A stretch of 64,000 nt of DNA, taken from Magnaporthiopsis rhizophila. Its lineage: Eukaryota > Ascomycota > Sordariomycetes > Magnaporthales > Magnaporthaceae. The position numbers and the translations under genes are program-made. The stretch lies in NCBI GenBank assembly GCA_003049465.1, contig PYSS01000088.1, positions 104,220 through 168,219 of the forward strand. The letters run 5' to 3'. Positions 56,134-64,000 of this stretch are shown here, one piece after another (positions within the stretch are counted from its first letter, which is position 1; every line of letters begins with the position of its first letter). The notes beneath the pieces were generated by a model. It saw only the letters and a list, made by a program, of their open reading frames with translations, was not told the DNA's origin and did not search any database.

Positions 56134-58061
56134 ATGCTTCCTTTTGGCAAAGGGACAAGAATGCCGAGCGACATGGCCCAATTACAGCACACAATACCGA
56201 TCGACGACAGCATCTTGCGGAGAGAAAATTTGTCCCTTCTTCATGGCCCTGTTGACCCCCCGCTTGTCGACTTTACTCTTGGGGAGCTGCTGGACCTCCA
56301 ATGCCAACACCATGGCACCGAGGAGTGCATCGTCATTCCTTGGACTGGAGCGAGGTGGACCTACAATGAGCTCAACCAGCAAAGTTGCCTGATCGCGAGA
56401 GCTCTTTTATCCATGGGCATTGGCATGGGGGATCGCGTGGGGATTATGGCCGGAAACTGCGAGCAATACGCCGCAATATTCTTCGCCGTGGCTCGCATTG
56501 GTGGCATTCTTGTCATTCTCAACAACACCTACACGGCGACGGAAGCACAATATGCCCTCAGGTTCACTGGTACGTTCTGAACCTTGGGTACAGTGGAATA
56601 AGCGAGGCCGCATGTGATTTGGTTGGCTAACCGGTGATCCAGAGTGCAAGGTTTTCTTCACCACACAGCAGATCGGTCGCCTGAACAACGAACCGCTGCT
56701 CTCCGAACTTGCCGTCCAGGCAGACTCACCAACAGTGGTGATAATCCATGGCGACGCTGGTCGGTTTGTTGCCTACAAGGATGTTATCAAAAGCGGTATC
56801 AGATTCAACTCCCGGAGACTCCAGGAGGCCCAGATGAAGGTGCTTCCGTACAACGTCTGCAACCTGCAGTTCACAAGCGGCACAACCGGGAGACCCAAAG
56901 CTGCCATGCTAACACACCAGTAAGCACCATCTCTCCATTCTGCATTATCCTGCACGCGACTGATTCCCATCCTTTTTTTGCTTGCACAGCAATCTTGTCA
57001 ACAACGCCCGATACATCGGTGACAGAATGCAGCTGGGCCCCTCGGACGTGCTCTGCTGCCCTCCGCCCATGTTCCATTGCTTCGGCTTGGTCCTCGGCAT
57101 GCTGGCGACGGTGACGCATGGAGGCAAGATCGTGTATCCGGCCGAAGTCTTCGACCCAGAGGCGACGCTGCGCGCAGTGCGCGAGGAGCGATGCACGGCA
57201 CTGCATGGCGTCCCGGCCATGTTCGACTCCCTGCTCGCGCTCCCGGGGGCGGCCGAGCTCAAAGCCTCGGACCTGATGCTGCGCACGGGAATCGTGGCCG
57301 GGGCGCCGGTGCCGCGCCACCTGATGGAGCAGATGGTGTCACGGCTCGGCATGTCCGAATTCACCTCGAGCTACGGCTTGACGGAGGCGTCACCAACGTG
57401 CTTCAACGCCTTCACCGACGACGCCGTGTCGACGCGCCTGACCACGGTCGGGACGCTGATGCCGCACGCACATGCCAGGATCGTCGACCGCGACGGACAC
57501 ATCGTGCCCGTCGGCCACAAGGGGGAGCTCTGCATCGCGGGGTACCAGCTGCAGGCGGGCTACTGGAACAACTCGGAGAAGACGGCCGAGGTGATGCGGC
57601 GGGACGAGGATGGGGTGCTGTGGCTGCACACGGGCGACGAGGCCGTCTTCGATGAGCGGGGCTACTGCGCCATCACGGGCCGGTTCAAGGACATCATCAT
57701 CCGCGGCGGCGAAAACATCTACCCGCTCGAGATCGAGGAGCGCCTCGTCGCCCACCCGGCTATTGTGACTGCAGTGGTGGTCGGCCTCAAAAGCGCCCAC
57801 TACGGCGAGGTTGTCGGCGCGTTCTTGGGCGCTGCTGAAGACCGCAGCGGTGCTGGAGCCAAGCTGCCAGACGACACCGAGGTGCGCGAGTGGGTCAGGG
57901 CCAAGTTGGGCAGTCACAAAGCCCCTGCGCACATCTTCTGGCTCGGAAGAGATGGTGTCCCTCGCGATGTGCCGCTGACGGGGAGCGGCAAGGTGCGCAA
58001 GTTTGAAATGGCAATACTTGGGAATCATCGCCTCGAGAACTCTACCACAGCCAAGCTCTAG
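56134..58061 (+). CDS. AMP-dependent acyl-CoA ligase, ACSF2/SidI-like
   Basis: Exons 56,134-56,569, 56,643-56,919 and 56,990-58,061 (594 aa; 585 if the ATG at 56,161 is used); introns of 73 and 70 nt. The enzyme activates a carboxylic acid as an acyl-adenylate and transfers it to CoA. Motifs: DRVGIMAGNCEQYAAIFFAVARIGGILVILNN, the P-loop FTSGTTGRPKAAML, SSYGLTEASPT, GELCIAGYQLQAGYWNN, LHTGDEAVFDERGY, the hinge GRFKDIIIRGGENIYPLEIEE and the C-terminal GSGKVRKFEM with its catalytic Lys. This class includes medium-chain ACSF2 ligases and the fungal mevalonyl-CoA ligase SidI. The next plus-strand gene is SidF-like, which favours SidI, but sequence alone does not separate the two. I could not identify a clear N-terminal PTS2. 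Confidence 0.88.
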
Positions 58062-59528
58062 TTGGTACTCCTTTAGCTGCCTTTTTATTTTGACTGCTTT
58101 CTTGCTATCACAGGCGTTGGGCGTACACTGTTCTATCACTCAAAATCTCTACTCTAGAAGCTAAGACACCAACACCACACCCTTCCAGGATCAACAAGGA
58201 GGTTAGATACGGGCGCACTCTCAATCTAAATTTGTATGGAAAAACCTTATTCCGGTATGGGAAGTTTTGTGATGAAAAGCGGGAAGCCTGACCTTTATGA
58301 TCCTGGAAGGGTGTACGTGTACTCTACGGTTTCTCATGGCTGCCGTGCGCCCCTCCGATCCTGTGCCGAGGGATGTGAATTTCCCGGCCTGAAGGCAGGT
58401 TTCTGGAATGACGCATAGGTGGTCGGAAAGGCGGGGCAGATGTCGAACGAAATTAACTCGGAGTTGCAGGTCGCAGGGCCTTGATCCCTGGAAACCCGCT
58501 TTTTGCACTCGCAGGACTTTTGTCCACGGCTACCTATCCTTGGGGTGTGATGGACGAAAGGAGGTGCCGTGGATTGTCCGTTGGGCTCTCACAGTGGCTG
58601 CTATCAAGCCCGAACCAGAACGGGAAGGGAAATCAATGTGAAGAGAGAAAAAAAAGGCGCATTCACGACCTGAAGAGACAGGACTGGATGTGATTCACAG
58701 CGTCCAGCCACGCATAAGCGAGGGGCCGGCGCCAAGGCCACCAAGACTTATCAGATCTTCCCAAAAGCGTTTAAGTAAAGTTATCAGATCCGACTCGGAG
58801 GCGCCCGTCAGGAGCCCGTTTGTGCCCCTGATTGGCCAAGAAAAAAAGAAGGACCAAAAAAAGAAAATTGACTTGGATCCGGTTCGACTCCTCACCATCT
58901 CCCACTTGGACAGCTGGACAATGCGACCCTCCATCACCACCTTCCCACAACCTGTGACAAGCGTCATGCGTGCTGGCGCCACCGCCGTCAGTCCCCGCTG
59001 CTGTCAGTCTAAGTTGCATTCGCGAGATCGGGGCGGCCTTCCTCGTACTTGGCCCAAGCTGGAATCGGCCATCCATCCCCCCCCCCCGGTGAAAATTTTC
59101 TCGCGCTCTCCGCGGCGCAAGCCTGCCACCAGAATTTCGTGTCCCGAACCTTGAGCCATTTTGCGGACCTGCTGTCTTCCTAGCCCGTCCCCTGGTGCTC
59201 CCCGCTCCACCTGATGACTGGCCGGTGATCGGACGATACTGCCCTGAGGGGCAAGTCCGTGACATATGCATCTATCCGCTCAACTGAATGTGCTTTGACG
59301 TGGATCTAATGGCTGGACCTTGGTTGCTGGAGCGGTGACATGAAGCAAAAAACTGCCCACCTCGTCGGGTTGCTCAAAACCACCGTATTGGTCTGCTCAG
59401 CAATCGACTGGCGGCTGTGTGACCACTCCTTTACTGCTTCTGCTCCTCCGCGATCCTCCCCTGCTTGTAGAGCCCTCTCCCATCTCCAACGTATCCTCCC
59501 ATCCTCTCATCTCGATTCCTCTCCAATC
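58062..59528. other. Intergenic region with one MITE-like element
   Basis: Promoter region of the SidF-like gene. Apart from the MITE at 58,178-58,313 I see no gene. A run of C at 59,085-59,094 and pyrimidine-rich sequence before 59,529 are notable. An in-frame upstream ATG at 59,340 would add 63 residues without family resemblance. Confidence 0.5.
58178..58313. mobile_element. Mariner-type MITE, copy 2
   Basis: 136 bp with inverted ends that, including one flanking base on each side, form a perfect 17-bp repeat (ACACCCTTCCAGGATCA at 58,177-58,193 and TGATCCTGGAAGGGTGT at 58,298-58,314). TA flanks the right end (58,314-58,315); the left flank is CA. Its reverse complement aligns along most of its length with the element at 42,013-42,145, including CCCGCTTTTCA and the ACTTCC...CCGGAA segment. 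Confidence 0.68.
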
Positions 59529-61006
59529 ATGTCAGCCAACTCTTTCGCCCAGCTCTCGCCGAGCGAAACCATCGTAAAGCTCCCGTACCCATATCATACA
59601 CCATACGTCGTGGTCAAGTCAGATCGCACGCATGGCGGTCGCCCGCTCTACAAGCTGCAGGTCGCAGACAGCGTACAGAAGGGCCTCGCCGCCGACCGCG
59701 TCTCCCACCCACTTTTGCACAGCAATTCGCTCTTCTTCACGGACCTCGAGGACCTCAAGTCGTCTGAGCGCCCGCACGAGTCCAACAACACCCCCTGGGG
59801 GCGTGCAAGGCGCTGCCCTTCAGTAGTAGCCGTCTGGGACTCGAAGGAATCTCCCTTGCCCACTCCCGCACAGATCTGGCTGCTTGCGTATCTTGTCCAC
59901 ACCGTCCGTCCGGCCGAGGAAGCCTTCCGCCTGACTCTCAACGGCGGCAGCGGCGGCGGCGAGACCAGCGCCGCGGCGCTCGCATCGCGCCTGCGCGACC
60001 TCATGCTCGCCATTGACCACCCGAAACGCAAAGACCAGATCTCGCCGCCGCCATCATCAGCGCCAGAACCGACCACCACCACCGCCAACGGAGCCGCCGC
60101 CGCGGCGCCAGAACTGCTGGTCCTCCGCTCCGCCTTTTGGCAGGGCGCCGCGTCTCCCTTCGGCCCGCGGCCCGTCTGGGCGCCCGACGAGGCCGGCGTC
60201 TCGGGCTACCCGGCGGCGGCGCTCGACTACCAGCTGACGGACGAGCCCGGCACGGCGCTGTGCTGGCACCCGCGGCGAGCGGCCAAGCCACGTCCCGGCA
60301 GCGTTGTTTACAGCCGGTACGTGCCGCACCTGCGCGAGACCTTCAGCATGGTGGCGCTCGACTACCGCGACGAGAAGCACCTGGACCTGTTCCACACCTG
60401 GCAGAACGACCCCCGCGTCAGCCAGGGGTGGAACGAGACGGGCACGCTGGAGCAGCACCGCGAGTACCTCAGGCGCGCGCACGAGGACCCGCACCAGGTC
60501 ACGGTGCTGGCCGCGTTCGAGGGGGTGTTTTTCGCCTACTTTGAAATCTACTGGGGCAAGGTGAGTGTCTCCTTACTTTCGCTCGAGCGTTTGTTTATCC
60601 CTCTGGATTGGCGGCGAATCGCTAACCAATCAATCCGCCACAGGAGGACCGCTTGGGCGCCTACTACTCGGCCGGCGACTTCGACCGCGGCCGGCACTCG
60701 CTCGTGGGCGACGTGCGCTTCCGCGGCCCGCACCGCGTCTCGGCCTGGTGGTCGAGCCTGATGCATTACATGTTCCTGGACGAGCCCCGGACCATGAACC
60801 TGGTGGGCGAGCCAAAGTACACAAACAGCACGGTGCTGGGGTACGACTTTGTCCACGGCTTCGGCGTCGACAAGTTCGTCGACCTGCCCCACAAGCGCAG
60901 CGGCCTGATGCGCTGCTCGCGCGAGCGCTTCTTCCAGCTGTGTCCGCTTGCTGAAAATGATAAAGTGGTGGGCGGGACTGGAGTCGGACTGGTGCCCAAG
61001 TTGTGA
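59529..61006 (+). CDS. sidF: SidF-like N5-hydroxyornithine acyltransferase
   Basis: Exons 59,529-60,560 and 60,644-61,006 (464 aa); the 83-nt intron is phase 0, with donor GTGAGT, branch CTAAC and acceptor CACAG. The C-terminal half is an IucB/MbtK-type GNAT domain: LDLFHTWQNDPRVSQGWNE, VFFAYFEIYWGKEDRLGAYY, RHSLVGDVRFRGPHRVSAWW, TMNLVGEPKYTN and HGFGVDKFVDLPHKRSGLM. In Aspergillus, SidF transfers anhydromevalonyl from CoA to N5-hydroxyornithine for fusarinine and triacetylfusarinine; the length is close to that protein. SidL and other hydroxyornithine acyltransferases are alternatives. The C-terminus is PKL, a possible weak peroxisomal PTS1, which fits the known peroxisomal location of SidF. 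The start at 59,529 was chosen because the upstream extension is Ser/Pro-rich and unlike the family. The middle (about 150-200) holds a low-complexity insert. Confidence 0.85.
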
Positions 61007-61845
61007 TTTATAGATTGATTATCTGCTGTCAATTGCTTGTACTAGCCCCTTGATTTCTGAACACCTTTCTCTCCTTCTTCTTCTTCTAGCACAGATTCAC
61101 ATCACGTAACGCTTTCCCTTGGATCCTTGGTCCTCTCAACCCGCTCTCTATTGCCGGCTCGCAACGGCTTGTCCAAGCCCACTGTGGCTCCACAACGCCC
61201 GCTATCAGATGGCGCTAGCTTGGGGCGATGCTACCTAACGGATCTGATAATCTCTCTTGGCAGTCCTCCATTCACCGTCACCCAAGCCCCTCCTGAGCCC
61301 CTCTTCCTGGCGAGAGATTCCCACACATTCGGGCCTCTAACCGACGTACTTTGATTCCACTGTGGCCGGCTCTGCTGGCATCAGGTGGATCCTTTCCTGG
61401 TCGACGATATCGGCGAGGACTTGTGAAACAGACTGGCCAACGGGTAGGCAGGCTCGAGGCGCCAAGAAGTCCAAGCCTGTCTGTGGATCCTGGAGTCCCC
61501 GGTGCCGATCCACTGGCACCATTCAACATCATGGGACAGCTCGGGTCATAATACATTGAATCTTCCGAATTGTGCGCCATTATTCATATACCGGGTTTTT
61601 AGATCGCCCTGTCCATGGAACGAGGCCAAGATGCAGATCCCAGACCGCTCCACTCCCTCCCTCCATCTCAGGCTCCCCCTCGGCCTCCTCCGGTCCGAAC
61701 GTGACCTGGCGCCATTCCCTAAACCCACGCTGTATAGCTCCCTGGCCCCGTCACCCAAAAGGGGAGACCGTATCATCCCCAAAAAGATAACCTCTTCGTC
61801 CTTGGTGTTATACATCACGCAATACCTACTTTGGCAATATTCACG
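61007..61845. other. Intergenic region, no gene seen
   Basis: Between two plus-strand genes. Open frames on both strands around 61,280-61,860 overlap and match nothing. It contains the promoter of the flavoprotein gene. Confidence 0.5.
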
Positions 61846-63347
61846 ATGACGGCACACCCAAAACGACCCGAGGGCCCTTTCAAGGTGCTTGTTATCGGCG
61901 GCTGCTATGCTGGCATATCGGCATGCCTCAACCTGCTCGACTTGTGCTCCGGACGTGACCCACGATGTGGCAAGCGTGTAGATGACTCACCTGCTTCGCT
62001 CGCCCCTATCGAAGTTGAAGTTACCATCGTCGACGAAAGGGACGGCTATTGTAAGTCGCTCTCAAACATCTAATTCGGGATGATCGAGAAGGGGACTTGA
62101 GAGCTCTTCCATTACTGACAAGCGCAAAAAACGACAACCGACCCATATAGTCCACATCATCGGCTCGCCACTAGCACTAGCCTCCAATGAGTATGCCGAG
62201 AAGGCGTGGGTCAAGTTCGAGGACGTCGCCGCGCTACAGCGGCCCAACGTCCGCATCATCCAAGGCAGCGCCACTCACTTGGACGCCGCGTCCAAGACGG
62301 CCACCGTCACTCCCACGGGGACGACCGAGTCCCGGCAGCTCGCGTACGACTTCCTCATCGCGGCCAGCGGCCTGCGCAGGGCGTGGCCCGTGGTGCCGCA
62401 GTCGCTGCGGCGCAAGCAGTACCTGTTCGAGGCGGGCGACCACGTCGACGCCGTCTCTCGCGCGGCTCACGGCGTGCTCGTCGTCGGCGGCGGCGCCGTC
62501 GGCATCGAGATGGCGGCCGAGCTGAAGCTGGTGCAGCCGAGCATCCGCGTCACGCTCGCGCACTCGCGCGAACGGCTGCTCTCGTCCGAGGGCTTGCCGG
62601 ACGAGGCCAAGGACGTCGCCCACGACCTGTTGCGCGAGGCCGGCGTCGAGGTGCTCATGGACCACCGGCTGCTGGATCAGGGCGACGTCAAGGCGCCCGA
62701 CGGGACGAGGGCCGTGGAGGCGAGGTTCACCAACGGTCACAAGCTGCTAGTCGACGTCGTCATCATGGCCATCTCCAAGAGCGTACCGTCGACTTCGTAT
62801 TTGCCCACTGTTGCGCTTGATGACGAGGGCTACGTCAAGATCCAGCCCAAGTATGCAAACTCTCTAGCCAGACCCATGCGAAAAGTTTATGGGCTGACGT
62901 TATGACTTTTCTTTTTTTGTCCGGGCTTCCAGCATGACGTTCCCCGCAGAGACACCAAACGCCACCAACCACTTCGCCGCCGGAGACCTGTGTGCCTGGT
63001 CCGGCATCAAGCGCTGCGGCGGCGCCATGCACATGGGCTTCTGCGCCGCCACCAACGTGCACCAGGTCATGCTCCAGCAGCTGACGGGCCACGTCCCCAA
63101 GTTCACCGAGCTGGCCGAGTTCCCGCCCATGATCGGCCTCGCCGTCGGCAAGAAGGCCATGAGCTACGGGCCAGAGGTCGGGACCAACTTTGGAGAGGAC
63201 GTTATTGACATGTTCTTTGGCGACGATCTCGGATTCAGCAGTAAGTTTCATCCGATGCTCTCTAGTCTCTGTCCGGTGTGTTGACTGAAATTTTTTCTTA
63301 TAGTTTGCTGGAATTATTTGAGGCTGGGGGGCGAGAAGCTGGTGTGA
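61846..63347 (+). CDS. FAD-dependent NAD(P)H oxidoreductase, AIF/FSP1 (AMID)-like
   Basis: Exons 61,846-62,050, 62,151-62,850, 62,933-63,240 and 63,304-63,347 (418 aa); introns of 100, 82 and 63 nt with GTAAGT or GTATGC donors. The N-terminal FAD dinucleotide-binding fold is VLVIGGCYAGISACLNLLD, then VTIVDERDGYFHIIGSPLA. A second Rossmann fold for NAD(P)H is GVLVVGGGAVGIEMAAELK. The C-terminal FAD motif is ATNHFAAGDLCAW, and CAATNVHQVMLQQL resembles the typical AIF-like end. Human AIFM2/FSP1 reduces quinones; fungal members are poorly characterised. The last exon codes only ICWNYLRLGGEKLV, so its splice is the least certain. No targeting sequence is evident. A link to the siderophore pair is not shown by the sequence. 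Confidence 0.88.
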
Positions 63348-64000
63348 GGTCCAGTCCGTCACATCTGCATTACTGCGCTGCCAATCCGTCACGGCTCGAG
63401 GAAAGTATACGACGCTTGGGGGAGATTGTATACATTAGCAGAGGCCGGATGGCTCATGCTTGAATGCTGCCTTTAATTTACAGGTATATTGAGTCATAGA
63501 ATCCCCGTCATCCCTTGGCCGCGGTTCCGCTGGAGAGTATTTGGAAACCGTGGAAATCTCTCCAGCCTCCCCTAGCTGGGGTGCGGCAGAGGACTGGTAT
63601 GTGCTGTTACGGCTATGGCTCTCGGCCTCGGCTGCACCCTGGCGCACCGTCGCCTGGGTTTGAACTCCGAGGACCCCTGGCTCCTGGCCAAAGATCCGAT
63701 GAGCATCGGCAGGCAGCCACCCGCTGGGGACGCTTAACAGCTGAGCCTTCGGGGCGCGTACTATTGGATGGTCGGGGTGGCATCAAGTCCCATACTCGGG
63801 GTCTCGGTGGCTGTCTGGGCGTGGCGGAAGGTTGCTGCATGCCGTCGCGGTGGCGCTCGCCCTAGGCCACGCCCTGGCGATCGGATATCAGGGTATTCTC
63901 AGGCGTTGAGTATGCCGATTACGTATCGAGCTGTGTTATTCTTTAACCCGCTCAGAACTCTCCCTTAGCCACGTCCTACGGGCGTTGGACGGGTGTGGCC
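63348..64000. other. Right end of window, no gene recognised
   Basis: GC-rich DNA with overlapping open frames on both strands (63,515-63,968) and no family resemblance. A gene beginning beyond 64,000 could have its promoter here. Confidence 0.45.

Noticed and set aside
59340..59528. In-frame upstream start that would extend the SidF-like protein by 63 residues
   Set aside because: The extension is Ser/Pro/Leu-rich, unlike the family N-terminus, and the resulting length exceeds that of known SidF.
63640..63675. T-loop-like GGTTTGAACTC
   Set aside because: The flanking bases do not form the 5-bp T-stem and no other tRNA arms are present upstream.

Overview
The window is nuclear DNA of a filamentous ascomycete (Pezizomycotina; Sordariomycetes is my best guess). 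Evidence: short GT-AG introns of about 45-105 nt with CTAAC/CTGAC-like branch sites, a Zn2Cys6 regulator, fungal enzyme families, and a sharp split between AT-rich, stop-riddled repeat DNA (1 to about 28,000) and GC-richer gene-dense DNA (28,800 to the end). The species cannot be named from the sequence.

Left part (1-28,000): transposon relics mutated in the style of repeat-induced point mutation (RIP). They are the tail of a Ty1/copia polyprotein (1-1,010); unclassified AT-rich relics with GC-balanced islands; a complete but dead copia element (6,543-11,858) with two 142-bp LTRs and TATTC target duplications; a solo LTR (12,969-13,265, duplication CTTAC) with two diverged relatives; and two nested Ty3/gypsy chromoviruses. 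Element A (13,334-27,992, duplication ATTAC) has element B (20,334-27,574, duplication TATAA) inserted inside its 3' LTR. A single N at 27,632 lies between two identical 57-bp copies. Removing one copy and the N restores the A 3' LTR to exactly the 482 bp of its 5' partner, so this is most likely an assembly seam.

Right part (28,800-63,350): eleven protein genes and one pseudogene, with exon models worked out by hand. In order: carotenoid cleavage oxygenase (-), GAL80-like Gfo/Idh/MocA oxidoreductase (+), dialkylglycine decarboxylase-like aminotransferase (-), Zn2Cys6 regulator (-), 2-oxoglutarate/Fe(II) oxygenase (-), a decayed CmcJ/AsaB-like gene (-), M20 amidohydrolase (+), short-chain dehydrogenase (+), patatin-type lipase (-), alpha/beta hydrolase (-), acyl-CoA ligase (+), SidF-like hydroxyornithine acyltransferase (+) and an AIF/FSP1-like flavoprotein (+).

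The genes from 28,820 to 46,842 (oxygenases, aminotransferase, SDR, amidohydrolase, regulator) look like an accessory metabolic cluster beside the repeat block, but no PKS, NRPS or terpene synthase is present. The acyl-CoA ligase and SidF-like acyltransferase form a plausible extracellular-siderophore (fusarinine/coprogen) pair.

Other points of note: a stop codon inside the conserved C-terminus of the GAL80-like gene that a 45-nt in-frame intron or readthrough could bypass; a 92-codon open extension after the lipase stop; and two copies of a small mariner-type MITE at 42,013 and 58,178.
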